A stretch of 64,000 nucleotides of DNA from DASYLJ01 sp964404165 (GTDB taxonomy: Bacteria; Desulfobacterota; Binatia; DP-6), in assembly GCA_964404165.1 (NCBI GenBank), contig CAYOIZ010000011.1:62001-126000 (forward strand). The letters are read 5' to 3'. The position numbers and the translations under genes are program-made. Below, one piece after another: positions 25,669 through 35,071 of this stretch; position 1 is the stretch's first letter, and every line of letters begins with the position of its first letter. The notes below the pieces were generated by a model that was not told where the DNA came from, ran no database searches, and saw nothing but the letters and a program-made list of their open reading frames with translations.

Positions 25669-26772
25669 ATGCTCTCCGCGATGGACGACTACCCGCTCCA
25701 CCAGATCGCCGAGCCGATCCGCATCGTCGGCACCAGCGATCGGAACTTCTACGACCGGTACTATTTCAACCTGCACGCCTCGAGCGGGGATCTCTTCATG
25801 GTGATGGGGCTCGGGCAGTACCCGAACCTCGCGGTGCAGGATGCGTTCGCGTGCGTGACCCACAAGGGACGCCACCACGTCGTCCGCGCCTCGCGCGAGC
25901 TGGGCGACCGGATGGATACGACCGTCGGGCCGTTCCGCGTCGAGGTCATCGAGGGGTTGAAGCGCCTCCGCTTCGTCATCGAGCCGTCGGAGCATCCGAT
26001 CGCCTGCGACCTCGTGTGGACGGGTACGATCGCGGCGTTTCTCGAGCCGCGGCAGTACGTGCGGAAGCACGGCCGCGTCCTGTTCGACACCATGCGCCTG
26101 GCGCAGACCGGCTGCTGGTCGGGGACCCTCACGGTCGACGGCGAGACGTTCGCCGTCACCCCCGATCGCTGGTGGGGCACGCGCGATCGCTCCTGGGGCG
26201 TGCGGCCGGTCGGCGAGCCGGAGCATCCGGGCATCCGCGGGGCCGAGGGCCAGCTCACCGGCATGTGGAACTACTCGCCGATGCAGTTCGGCGACCATAC
26301 GATCCTCTACATGCTGAACGAGACCGACGACGGGCGTCGTGTCCTCGAGGAGGCCGTCCGTATCTGGAACGACGGTCGTCGGGAACCCGAATGGCTCGGC
26401 CGCCCCGAGTACGAGCACCGCCTCACGCCCGGCACCCGCATGATCGAGCGCTCGACGATCGCGTTCCCCGATGCGCCCGGCGGTGGCTTCTCTGTGACGG
26501 CGACGCCGCTCCTCACCGCGTTCATCGCGATCGGCACCGGCTACGGCATGGACGCGGACTGGCGCCACGGGGCGTATCAGGGCCCGCTCGTCGTCCAGGG
26601 CTTCACGAAGAGCGTCGACGAGATCGCGAGCTTCGGCCAGTACGGCGTCGTCGATCACATCGCACGTTTCGAGACGAGTGCCGGCGCGATCGGCTACGGT
26701 CTCCACGAGCACGGGTTCTGGGGGGCGTTCACGAAGTACGGCATGGACGACGCGTATGCGGGCGCGTCGTAG
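25669..26772 (+). CDS. Lipocalin-like (AttH/DUF7064-type) protein
   Basis: 367 residues without signal peptide, rich in Trp, Tyr and Gly with alternating beta segments. Landmarks are GDLFMVMGLGQYPNLAVQDA, TPDRWWGTRDRSWGVRPVG in the middle, and GYGLHEHGFWG at the C-terminus. The protein at 45249 has the same central pattern (GVGHRDHSWGGERDW) and the same end (GYGIHEHGF), so the two are paralogues. The fold recalls carotenoid hydratase/AttH-like double lipocalins, which bind hydrophobic ligands. It may act on a lipid or terpenoid; the conserved WG-x-RD-x-SWG stretch could be the active site. Exact role unknown. Confidence 0.7.
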   Translation: MLSAMDDYPLHQIAEPIRIVGTSDRNFYDRYYFNLHASSGDLFMVMGLGQYPNLAVQDAFACVTHKGRHHVVRASRELGDRMDTTVGPFRVEVIEGLKRLRFVIEPSEHPIACDLVWTGTIAAFLEPRQYVRKHGRVLFDTMRLAQTGCWSGTLTVDGETFAVTPDRWWGTRDRSWGVRPVGEPEHPGIRGAEGQLTGMWNYSPMQFGDHTILYMLNETDDGRRVLEEAVRIWNDGRREPEWLGRPEYEHRLTPGTRMIERSTIAFPDAPGGGFSVTATPLLTAFIAIGTGYGMDADWRHGAYQGPLVVQGFTKSVDEIASFGQYGVVDHIARFETSAGAIGYGLHEHGFWGAFTKYGMDDAYAGAS

Positions 26773-26784
26773 CGCACCCGAGGG

Positions 26785-27045
26785 TCACCCCGGGTAGTAG
26801 CCGACGATGAGGACCACGGGGCCGGAGTCGTCGACTTCGAGGACGCACCCGATCAGGTCCAGAAAGCGGACGTTCCCCAGCGCGACCCCGGACGGCAGGC
26901 GGGTGCCGCCCGGGATGACCAGCGCGCCGATGGTGATCGAGCGCCGCGGCGTCACCGTCGACGTGTCCACATCGAAGAGCTGCTCGAAGGCGATGCGAAC
27001 GCTGGGCGATGCGTAGCGTGCCTTCGGGTTCCACTCACGTCCCAC
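26785..27045 (-). CDS. Small conserved-looking hypothetical protein
   Basis: 86 residues from a GTG at 27045. Cytosolic and beta-rich, with no signal peptide or cysteine motif (VRFLDLIGCVLEVDDSGPVV, ending VGYYPG). The reading frame has strong third-position GC bias like its neighbours. It converges on the lipocalin-like gene with a 12-bp gap. I do not recognise it. Confidence 0.5.
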   Translation of the reverse strand: MGREWNPKARYASPSVRIAFEQLFDVDTSTVTPRRSITIGALVIPGGTRLPSGVALGNVRFLDLIGCVLEVDDSGPVVLIVGYYPG

Positions 27046-27153
27046 GCGGCGATCATGTCACGGCCTAGAACGTTGGCCATCCCGCTTGGAGGTTAGTTCC
27101 AGTAGCCGACAGACGGGAGGCGTCGGCCGCGGCGTGCCGTCCGGGACGGGCGG

Positions 27154-27503
27154 CTATTGCGCCGTCTCGAGCCCGCTGCACGAGCCGTCGCCGGCGGCGG
27201 TGAAGACCCGCACGCATGCCGAGGCGCCGCCCGTCGTCAGCTCGAAACGCCAGTAGAGCTCGTTGCCGCCGCCTCCACACGGCGTTGCTGCTGCTCCGGT
27301 GCGAAGACGCAGGAGAGTCCTCGGCCAGGTTCTGGCCGTTCCGATCGCGATAGCCGATCGTGACCTCCACGTCCTTGCGGCTGATGTTCACCAGGTTGCA
27401 GCACACGCCGCTGGTGAGTGCCGGCTTCGATGCCCCGGGTGCCGAGCGCGTCGCAGGCAACTACGACGCCCTCGTCGAGTACTCCCGCGTACGAATGGCG
27501 CAC
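27154..27503 (-). pseudogene. Frameshifted gene for a small secreted Cys-containing protein
   Basis: Three reading frames each carry a coherent piece of one protein. The pieces, in order, are VVV then PATRSAPGASKPALTSGVCC (first frame change, at about 27455), NLVNISRKDVEVTIGYRDRN, a piece with CVFAPEQQQ (second, about 27310), and GGNELYWRFELTTGGASACV with DGSCSGLETAQ before the stop at 27154 (third, about 27285). This layout is that of short exported proteins with a C-x-VN motif and C-terminal cysteines. Either the gene is decayed or the assembly has several indels. Confidence 0.6.
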
Positions 27504-27657
27504 CGGGTCATCGGTCGTATGGCCCTAGGTGTGGATGGCGTCGTGGCGTGACCATCGGTGCGAGATCCTTGCGCGGTTCGAGCCCAGCGTGTTAGCCCCC
27601 GCGCCAGCAGCTCGACAGGATCTGACGCGGGGCCGAGTCGGCCCAATGGGGGTGCAG

Positions 27658-29067
27658 ATGCTCGGTCGTCGCGTGCTTGGTGTCCTCTCGCTCCTCGCCC
27701 TTCTCGGCCACGCCGAGTCGCAGGCCGGTACCGTCGACGGCCGCGAGTGGCCACCCGATCCGAGCAAGTACGAGCCGGTGGGCACCGAGGTCGCGCCCGG
27801 TCTCAAGATCGGGGACACCCTCGACTCGAAGAACGCGCAGGCCGCGAAGGATCTGCTGCCCCCGGAAATCCTGAAGCACTTCGAGACCGACGAATACGTC
27901 AACAAGATCGTCTCCTGGCCGCTCGGCCTCATCCACCACGATGCGAGCTACGAAGCGGCGACCAAGGAGAACGCCGACAAGTACGGGCTCGATCCGACGA
28001 CGGGCACCATCGTCGAGAAGAGCACGGGCAAGCCGCCGGAGTACGTCTACGGCACGCCGTTCCCCAACATCGACGCGTCCGATCCGCAGGGCGGACTGAA
28101 GGCGCTGTGGAACCAGTTCCACGGCTACTGGAACACCGGCAGCTACAACTTCAACGCCCTGATCATCTGGGTGAGCCCGACGGGCGTCGAGCGGCAGTCG
28201 CTGCAGGACGTGTACTTCCAGTACTACGAGAACCAGGCGCCGAAATACCGCGTGCCGAATCCCGCGAATTTCTCGTGGCAGTCGCTGGCCGCGGCGAAGA
28301 CGCCGGCCGACCTCCAGGGCACGGTGGCGCTCAGCTATCGCTATCGCGATCCGGCCCAGCGGGATCAGCTCTGGACCTACGTGCCCGCGCTGCGTCGCGT
28401 GCGCGCCGTCAGCCCCGCGAACCGCTCCGACGGATTCCTCGGCTCCGACCTGAGCCAGGACGACGGCAACTTCTTCGACGCCAAGCCCGAGGACTTCAAG
28501 TGGAAGACCGTCGGCATCAAGGAGGGCTTCCGCTTCGTCGATCCCGACTCGATCAAGGGCGACGGCGGTGAGCTCAAGTGGGTCGAGAGCGGCGGCTGGC
28601 GTCAGGAGTGGACGCGCAACATTCCCGCCGCCGGGTACCAGAAGGAGGGATGGAAGGGCGTCGGCTGGGCGCCGGTGAGTGCCGGGCTGGCCAAGCGCAA
28701 GTTCTGGGTCGTCGAAGGCATCCCGGACGATCGCTACTATCTCTTCGGCAAGGTCGAGCTCTGGATCGACACCGAGTCGTGGATCGGGTCGTTCAACCGC
28801 AAGTTTTCCTGGAAGGGCGAGGTGCTGAACACCTACCAGGTGGACGGCTACCTGAATCACCCGGCCAAGGTCCCGGACTCGGACGGCGGCGGCTACGAGT
28901 GGTTCTGGAGCTCGCAGCACGCCTGGCAGTGCGCCGAGGCGCTCAAGCACAACCGCGCGACGCTCGCCGGCCTGCGTGACGACCTCGCACTGCCGTTCGA
29001 CCGGCGGGTGCGGCACAACACCGACCAGCTCTTCGACGTCTCGACGCTGAGTCGTTTCGGGAAGTAA
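27658..29067 (+). CDS. DUF1329 family exported protein
   Basis: 469 residues from ATG 27658 (GGGGGTG upstream); ATG 27646 is also in frame. Signal peptide RRVLGVLSLLALLGHAESQA. The mature protein has the DUF1329 signatures: EYVYGTPFPNIDASDPQGGL near 130, RYRDPAQRDQLWTYVPALRR near 230, and SNRSDGFLGSDLS-like segment near 265 (NRSDGFLGSDLSQDD). The fold is related to LolA/LolB, which carry lipids. DUF1329 proteins are often encoded with acyl-CoA and steroid-degradation genes and may move hydrophobic substrates across the periplasm. Here it sits beside acyl-CoA synthetase and TetR genes. Confidence 0.88.
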   Translation: MLGRRVLGVLSLLALLGHAESQAGTVDGREWPPDPSKYEPVGTEVAPGLKIGDTLDSKNAQAAKDLLPPEILKHFETDEYVNKIVSWPLGLIHHDASYEAATKENADKYGLDPTTGTIVEKSTGKPPEYVYGTPFPNIDASDPQGGLKALWNQFHGYWNTGSYNFNALIIWVSPTGVERQSLQDVYFQYYENQAPKYRVPNPANFSWQSLAAAKTPADLQGTVALSYRYRDPAQRDQLWTYVPALRRVRAVSPANRSDGFLGSDLSQDDGNFFDAKPEDFKWKTVGIKEGFRFVDPDSIKGDGGELKWVESGGWRQEWTRNIPAAGYQKEGWKGVGWAPVSAGLAKRKFWVVEGIPDDRYYLFGKVELWIDTESWIGSFNRKFSWKGEVLNTYQVDGYLNHPAKVPDSDGGGYEWFWSSQHAWQCAEALKHNRATLAGLRDDLALPFDRRVRHNTDQLFDVSTLSRFGK

Positions 29068-29075
29068 CTGGACCG

Positions 29076-29729
29076 TCAGCGCGCGATGCGGGGACCCGGA
29101 CGCGCCCCGTCGAGCAGGCGGCCGATGGCGTTGCGCAGGAAGCGACGCTGGCGCTGCATGGCGGCGGGGCTGCGCGGATCCTTCCCCGTCACCGACTCGA
29201 AGAGCGCGGCGTTCGCGAAATACCCGAACATCATCAGGTAGAGCGCCATGCCGAGGTTCGGCAGCTCGGCCGCTGGCCAGCTGGCGCCGCTGCTCTCGTT
29301 GAGGGCCTCGATGCCCTGCTGGAAGAGGGGACGCAGCAGCCGCGGCACCGCGCTCGGCAGGTAGCGTCGGTCTTCCAGGCCGGCGCGCTGGATCAGCCGC
29401 GGCAGGTGCGGGTGCTCGGCGAGGTACACCACCACGCGGTCGATGAAATGCTCGCTGCCGCGTCCCGCGTTGCTGGGCGCGCTGCTCTCGGCGACGAGTG
29501 AGAGGATCGGTTCGATGCCGCGCGCCAGCACGGATTCGTAGAGCGCGCGCTTGTGCCGAAAATGATGGTAGAGGCTCGCCTGGTTCTTGAGGCCCGCGTC
29601 GGTGGCGATCTCGCGCACCGAGACGCCGGCGAAGCCGCGCTCGGCGAAGCGCCGCTCGGCGGCGTCGAGGATGACGTCGCGGGTGGACGGCGTCTCGCGG
29701 CCACGAACGGCGGTTGCCCGGCGGCTCAT
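29076..29729 (-). CDS. TetR/AcrR family transcriptional regulator
   Basis: 217 residues from the ATG at 29729, preceded by GGAGG at a good distance. N-terminal helix-turn-helix: TRDVILDAAERRFAERGFAG, VSVREIATDAGLKNQASLYH, HFRHKRALYESVL. The C-terminal ligand domain is all-helical with LPSAVPRLLRPLFQQGIEAL. It lies 41 bp after the acyl-CoA synthetase on the same strand, so it is probably cotranscribed and autoregulated. It is my best candidate for binding the CAAACG-N2-CGTTTG operator at 31445, 35007 and 55268, with an acyl-CoA or free acid as a likely ligand. Confidence 0.9.
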   Translation of the reverse strand: MSRRATAVRGRETPSTRDVILDAAERRFAERGFAGVSVREIATDAGLKNQASLYHHFRHKRALYESVLARGIEPILSLVAESSAPSNAGRGSEHFIDRVVVYLAEHPHLPRLIQRAGLEDRRYLPSAVPRLLRPLFQQGIEALNESSGASWPAAELPNLGMALYLMMFGYFANAALFESVTGKDPRSPAAMQRQRRFLRNAIGRLLDGARPGPRIAR

Positions 29730-29770
29730 CGCGACCTCCTTACCCCAGGTGCGCGGTGCTCTGCGAGGGT

Positions 29771-31423
29771 TCAGGCCGTGGTGGCGGCCAGCGCGTGCGC
29801 CTTCGCCCATGCGTAGTCGGGCTTGCCGCTCGGGCTGCGCGATATCTCGTCCGCGGTGACGAGGCCCTTCGGCACCTTGTAGTCGGCCAGATGCGGCAGG
29901 CAGTGCGCGCGCAGCGCCTCGAGCGTGGGCGCCTGCTGCCCGGGCTTGATCGACACCACGGCGGTGACCTGCTGACCCCAGCGCTCGTTCGGCAGCCCGA
30001 CGACCAGCGCATCGTAGACGGCCGGGTGGCTCTTCACGACGCGCTCGACCTCCTCGACGTAGACCTTCTCGCCGCCGGTGTTGATGCACGACGACTCGCG
30101 GCCGAGGAACAGCACGCGGCCGTCGGCCAGCCAGCGGCCGCGGTCGCCACCGATGGAGTAATGCACCCCGTCCACGTCGGCGAACACCTGGCGCGTCTTC
30201 TCGGGATCGCCGAGGTAGCCGAGCGGCAGGTTGCCGCGGCTGGCGAGCCAGCCGACCTCGTCGGTCCCGGGCTCGAGGATGCCGCTGCGATCGGCCTTCA
30301 GCAGCACCGTCCCCTCGCGGAGCGGGTAGGCCGGGATGCCGGGCTCGCCCGAGTCGGTGTCGTAGCTCATCGCCTGCAGCCCGAAGTCGGAGCCGCCGAG
30401 GCTTTCGAGCATCATGACGCCCTCGGGCAGCGCGGCGCGCAGCTCGTCGCGCACGGCCTTCGAGAGCACGGCCGCGGTGCTGCCGATGACGCGCAGGCTC
30501 GAGAGGTCGTAGGTGTGCTCCGCGAGCGCCGCCAGCAGGGGCCGCGCGAACGCGTCGCCCGTGATCAGGATGGTGTCGACCTTGTGCCGCTCGACGGCGC
30601 GCCACACCGAGTGCGCGTCGAGCCGCTTGGTCTCCTCCGGCATCACGATGGTGCCGCCACGATGGTAGGTGTTGAAGACGTTCCACTGCCCGGCGCCGTG
30701 CATGTAGGGCAGGCACACCATCGAACGCCCGCCGATGCCGAGGCCGACATGGTCGCGCAGCTGCTCGTCCGTCTCGAGGCGCGGGAAGCCGGGGAGGTGG
30801 CCGCCGAGGCCGTTGTAGAAGACGTCCTCGTGACGCCAGAGGACGCCCTTCGGCATGCCCGTCGTACCGCCGGTGTAGAGCACGTAGAGGTCGTCGGCGG
30901 AGTAGGGCAGGTCGGGCATGGCGTCGCTGGCGCTGCCGACGAACGCCTCGTAGTCCACGGCACCCGGCAGCAGGGGCTCGCCCGAGTCGTCGGCTACCTG
31001 GACGAGGGTCTTGAGCCCGGGCACCGCGTCACGCACCTGCGCCACCAGGGGCGCGAAGCACGCGTGGTAGATGAGCACCTTGGCCGCGGCGTTCTCGAGG
31101 ACGTAGCGCAGCTCCTCAGCCTTGTAGCGGTAGTTCACGTTCACGTAGGCGGTGCGCGCCTTGAACGTGCCGAACATGCACTCCATCCACTCGAGCCCGT
31201 TGTAGAGCAGGATGGCGACGTGGTCCTGGCCAGACTCCCAGGGCTGCAGCGCGCTGCGCTCGACGTGCGCGCCGAGACCGAGACCACGCAGCGCGTTGGC
31301 GACCTGCCGGGATCGTCGCGCCAGCTCGGCGTGCGTGACGACGCGATCGCCCCACAGCACGGCCTCGTGATCCGGGATCTGGCGGACGATGGACTCGTGG
31401 ATCGTACCCAGGTTGACGAGCAT
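29771..31423 (-). CDS. Acyl-CoA synthetase (AMP-forming)
   Basis: 550 residues from the ATG at 31423; a TTG at 31462 is in frame but would lie within the promoter/operator. ANL-superfamily motifs are present: the P-loop YTGGTTGMPKGVLW, the adenylate-binding LESLGGSDFGLQAMSYD region, GRESSCINTGGEKVYVEEVE hinge and a C-terminal lysine in RSPSGKPDYAW. It activates a carboxylic acid to acyl-AMP then acyl-CoA. The set of P450, alcohol dehydrogenase and CoA-transferase nearby suggests a long-chain or cyclic acid substrate. Controlled, by position, from the operator at 31445. Confidence 0.92.
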   Translation of the reverse strand: MLVNLGTIHESIVRQIPDHEAVLWGDRVVTHAELARRSRQVANALRGLGLGAHVERSALQPWESGQDHVAILLYNGLEWMECMFGTFKARTAYVNVNYRYKAEELRYVLENAAAKVLIYHACFAPLVAQVRDAVPGLKTLVQVADDSGEPLLPGAVDYEAFVGSASDAMPDLPYSADDLYVLYTGGTTGMPKGVLWRHEDVFYNGLGGHLPGFPRLETDEQLRDHVGLGIGGRSMVCLPYMHGAGQWNVFNTYHRGGTIVMPEETKRLDAHSVWRAVERHKVDTILITGDAFARPLLAALAEHTYDLSSLRVIGSTAAVLSKAVRDELRAALPEGVMMLESLGGSDFGLQAMSYDTDSGEPGIPAYPLREGTVLLKADRSGILEPGTDEVGWLASRGNLPLGYLGDPEKTRQVFADVDGVHYSIGGDRGRWLADGRVLFLGRESSCINTGGEKVYVEEVERVVKSHPAVYDALVVGLPNERWGQQVTAVVSIKPGQQAPTLEALRAHCLPHLADYKVPKGLVTADEISRSPSGKPDYAWAKAHALAATTA

Positions 31424-31444
31424 CGCGACGGCTGCGTACCCGGC

Positions 31445-31458
31445 CAAACGCTCGTTTG
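31445..31458 (-). promoter_or_regulatory. TetR-type operator within the acyl-CoA synthetase promoter
   Basis: Inverted repeat CAAACG-CT-CGTTTG. On the minus strand its edge overlaps TTGACA (31462-31457), a consensus -35 box, so a bound repressor would block RNA polymerase. The same half-sites occur at 35007 and 55268. It lies 22 bp upstream of the acyl-CoA synthetase ATG and 23 bp before the divergent dehydrogenase -35 box. Confidence 0.7.
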
Positions 31459-31481
31459 TCAACCGGTGGCCCGGATGCGGC

Positions 31482-31510
31482 TTGACCGTCCTTTCCGGGT
31501 CGGCCTATAC
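31482..31510 (+). promoter_or_regulatory. Sigma-70-like promoter of the alcohol dehydrogenase
   Basis: TTGACC at 31482, a 17-bp spacer and CTATAC at 31505, 41 bp before the ATG of the dehydrogenase. Confidence 0.55.
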
Positions 31511-31551
31511 CCGGGCCTTCCGTTTTCACACCCCACAGTTGGAGGCGAATC

Positions 31552-32643
31552 ATGGTCCGAGGCGCGGTGCTGTACAATTTCGGTGAAGCCCTGAAGGTCG
31601 AATCGCTCGAACTTGCCGCGCCGCGCGCGAACGAGGTCGTGGTGAAGCTCGCCGCCAGCGGCGTCTGTCACTCCGACCTGTCGGTGATGCAGGCGAAGCT
31701 GCCCTTCCCGCCGCCCGTCGTGCTGGGGCACGAGGGCGCCGGCGTGGTGGAAGAGGTCGGCAAGGACGTCACCACGTTGAAGCCCGGCGATCACGTCGTG
31801 CTGTCCTGGGTCGAGGGCTGCGGCCACTGCCACTACTGCATCAACGAGACGACGCACCTCTGCGAGAGCGGCATGCAGTCGGCCATGATGGGTGGCGAGA
31901 ACATCTTCAAGAAGGGCGCCGTCGACATCGCCCGCATGGCCGGCGTGGGCTCGTTCGCCGAGCGCACCGTGGTGCGCGCCACCGCCGCCATCAAGATTCC
32001 CGAGGACGTGCCCCTCGATCGCGCCTGCCTCGTCGGCTGCGGCGTCATGACGGGCGTCGGCGCGGTGGTGAACACCGCGAAGGTGCGCCCGGGCCAGACC
32101 GTGGCGGTGTTCGGGTGCGGTGGCGTCGGCCTCAACGTCATCCAGGGCGCGCAGCTCTCGGGTGCGTCGCGCATCATCGCCGTCGACCTGTCGCCCAAGA
32201 AGCTCGAGCTGGCGAAGGTGTTCGGTGCCACCGACGTGCTCAACGCGTCCGGCGACGCCGACGTCCCCAGCATGATCAAGGAGCTCACCGGCGGGCTCGG
32301 CGTCGACTACGCGTTCGAGGTGATCGGCGCCAGCGCGGTCATCCTGCAGGCGTTCCTGTCGATCAAGCGCGGCGGCAAGGCCATCGTCGTCGGCGTACCC
32401 GGCATGGGCACCGAGATCTCCATCCCCGGCATGATGGTGCCGCTCGAGGAGAAGTCGGTCATCGGTTCGCTCTACGGCTCGGCCAACATGCGTCGCGACA
32501 TGCCGAAGCTGATCGAGCTGTACATGCAGAAGAAGCTCAAGATCGACGAGCTCGTGTCGGCGCGCATCAAGCTCGACGCCGTCAACGAGGCGTTCACCGC
32601 GATGGAGAAGGGCGAGGTCGCCCGCTCCGTCATCGTCTACTGA
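31552..32643 (+). CDS. Zinc-dependent alcohol dehydrogenase (MDR family)
   Basis: 363 residues. Catalytic zinc ligands C39, H60 and E61 (GVCHSD; GHEGAG) and the four structural-zinc cysteines C90, C93, C96, C104 (GCGHCHYC) are all present. The Rossmann fold reads TVAVFGCGGVGLNVIQGA with an acidic residue in AVDLSPKKLELA favouring NAD. It resembles class III/long-chain alcohol dehydrogenases that oxidise alcohols to aldehydes. It is divergent from the acyl-CoA synthetase gene and together they could convert an alcohol to an acyl-CoA, with an aldehyde dehydrogenase elsewhere. A perfect hairpin terminator follows. Confidence 0.93.
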   Translation: MVRGAVLYNFGEALKVESLELAAPRANEVVVKLAASGVCHSDLSVMQAKLPFPPPVVLGHEGAGVVEEVGKDVTTLKPGDHVVLSWVEGCGHCHYCINETTHLCESGMQSAMMGGENIFKKGAVDIARMAGVGSFAERTVVRATAAIKIPEDVPLDRACLVGCGVMTGVGAVVNTAKVRPGQTVAVFGCGGVGLNVIQGAQLSGASRIIAVDLSPKKLELAKVFGATDVLNASGDADVPSMIKELTGGLGVDYAFEVIGASAVILQAFLSIKRGGKAIVVGVPGMGTEISIPGMMVPLEEKSVIGSLYGSANMRRDMPKLIELYMQKKLKIDELVSARIKLDAVNEAFTAMEKGEVARSVIVY

Positions 32644-32656
32644 GACCGATGCGGAT

Positions 32657-32684
32657 GCGGCGGGCCGGATGACCGGCCCGCCGC
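32657..32684. terminator. Bidirectional terminator hairpin
   Basis: Perfect 12-bp stem GCGGCGGGCCGG / CCGGCCCGCCGC with a 4-nt loop between convergent genes, followed on the plus strand by CGTCCTTT. Confidence 0.75.
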
Positions 32685-32691
32685 CGTCCTT

Positions 32692-33561
<870 letters not shown>

Positions 33562-33720
33562 GGCCGGTACCCTAGCCGGACCCGTGCCAGCGGCAAGCCC
33601 CGAACAGACCGCGAGTGCGGCGCGACGAGTCCAGGCGATCGGAGCAGTATGGTGCGCCGGCTTCGCCGGCCGCACCAGGGTGGCACCCGAGACGTAGCCG
33701 CCTCGTGCTCGGATGCCTCC

Positions 33721-33745
33721 CGACCCAAGACATGGTCTTGGGTCG
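33721..33745 (-). terminator. Terminator hairpin of the P450 gene
   Basis: Perfect 11-bp stem CGACCCAAGAC / GTCTTGGGTCG with a 3-nt loop, 5 bp past the P450 stop. A second hairpin lies at 33651-33676. Confidence 0.65.
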
Positions 33746-33750
33746 CGCTT

Positions 33751-34989
33751 CTAGGCGAGTGCCTGGCGGCGGCGTTCGGGTGTGAACCGCACCGGCATCC
33801 GTTTGATGCCGTTGATGAAGTTCGACCGCAGCCGCTCGACGGGGCCCGCCAGCTCGAGATCGGGCAGGCGGCGCAGCAGCTCCTCGAACATCACCTTGAT
33901 CTCGAGGCGCGCCAGGTTGGCGCCGAGGCAGAAGTGCGGGCCGATGCCGAAGGCGAGGTGCTCGTTCGGTGTCCGGCCGACGTCGAAGCGCTCCGGGTTC
34001 TCGAACACCGCCTCGTCGCGATTGGCCGAGGCGTAGAACAGGACCAGCTTGTCGCCCTCGCGGATCTGCTTGCCGCCCAGCTCGACGTCGCGTGTCGCCG
34101 TGCGCCGGAAGAGGTTCACCGGGGTCACCCAGCGCAGCATCTCTTCCACCGCGCTGTCGATCAGGGAGGGATCGGCGAGCAGGCGGTCGCGCTCGGCGGG
34201 GTTCTGCATCAGCGCCAGCATGCCGCCCGAGACCAGGTTGCGCGTCGTCTCGTTGCCGGCGACGTTGAGCAGCAGGAAGAACGCGTTGAACTCGGCCATC
34301 GACAGGCTGCTGCCGTCGACCTCGGCCTTCATGAGGACGCTGATGACGTCCTCGCGCGGCTCGCGCAGCCGCTCCTCGGCGAGCGCGTTGGCGTACATGA
34401 ACAGCTCGGCGGCGGCGATGGCGCCGACCTGGTTCTCGGGCTGCGTCTGGTACTCCGGGTCGTCGAACCCGATCATCTTGTTGCTCCAGTCGAGCACCTT
34501 GTGCCGGTCCTCGAGCGGAACACCCATCAGCTCGACGATGACCCGCAACGGCAGCTCGGAGGAGATCGACGTCACGAAGTCGCACTCGCCGGCGTCCGCC
34601 ACCTGGTCGATGATGTCGTTGGTGATCTCGCGGACGTGCGGCTCGAGACGGCGGATGATCTTGCCCGAGAAGCCCATGCTGACCAGCCGGCGGTACTTCG
34701 TGTGCTCCGGCGGATCGAGGTTGATGAGCATGTTCTTCTGCGCCTCGAACTCATCGTCCTTCCAGGTGCGCAGGATGACGCCGCCCTTCTGCGACGAGAA
34801 GGTCTTCTGATCGAGCGAGACGGTGAACACGTCCTTGTAGCGCGTGATCGCCCAGAAGCCGGTGTCGCCGGGCATGTCGTGCCAGTGCACCGGATCTTCC
34901 GCGCGCAGACGCTGGAAACCCGCGTACGGCGGGCCCTGCCGCTCGTAGGAGTCCTGATCGTACAGGTCGACCGGCGCCGGCTCCGTCAT
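33751..34989 (-). CDS. Cytochrome P450
   Basis: 412 residues. The heme-binding loop is AFGIGPHFCLGANLARLE with C354. The oxygen-activating I-helix reads NVAGNETTRN (residues 242-251), and the K-helix ExxR is E283-x2-R286. DPPEHTKYRRLV near residue 92 is the usual C-helix heme-propionate region. The pattern is like soluble bacterial P450s that hydroxylate steroids, fatty acids or terpenes (CYP124/125/142-like), but family rank is a guess. It needs a ferredoxin and reductase, not seen nearby. It is divergent from the CoA-transferase with a shared operator at 35007. Confidence 0.95.
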   Translation of the reverse strand: MTEPAPVDLYDQDSYERQGPPYAGFQRLRAEDPVHWHDMPGDTGFWAITRYKDVFTVSLDQKTFSSQKGGVILRTWKDDEFEAQKNMLINLDPPEHTKYRRLVSMGFSGKIIRRLEPHVREITNDIIDQVADAGECDFVTSISSELPLRVIVELMGVPLEDRHKVLDWSNKMIGFDDPEYQTQPENQVGAIAAAELFMYANALAEERLREPREDVISVLMKAEVDGSSLSMAEFNAFFLLLNVAGNETTRNLVSGGMLALMQNPAERDRLLADPSLIDSAVEEMLRWVTPVNLFRRTATRDVELGGKQIREGDKLVLFYASANRDEAVFENPERFDVGRTPNEHLAFGIGPHFCLGANLARLEIKVMFEELLRRLPDLELAGPVERLRSNFINGIKRMPVRFTPERRRQALA

Positions 34990-35006
34990 GAAGGCCAGTT
35001 ACGAGA

Positions 35007-35022
35007 ACAAACGTTCGTTTGT
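35007..35022. promoter_or_regulatory. TetR-type operator between P450 and CoA-transferase genes
   Basis: Perfect 16-bp inverted repeat ACAAACG-TT-CGTTTGT. On the minus strand it overlaps TTGACA (35025-35020) followed 17 bp later by GTAACT, placing it in the P450 promoter, 18-33 bp before the P450 ATG. It also lies 50 bp before the CoA-transferase ATG. Confidence 0.75.
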
Positions 35023-35071
35023 CAAGGTTGAAGTTGGCGCTCGGGTACACGCCGCGATATGGGCTCTGCGC

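Noticed and set aside
29714..31594. 626-codon plus-strand ORF
   Set aside because: Antisense of the acyl-CoA synthetase, which has complete ANL motifs.
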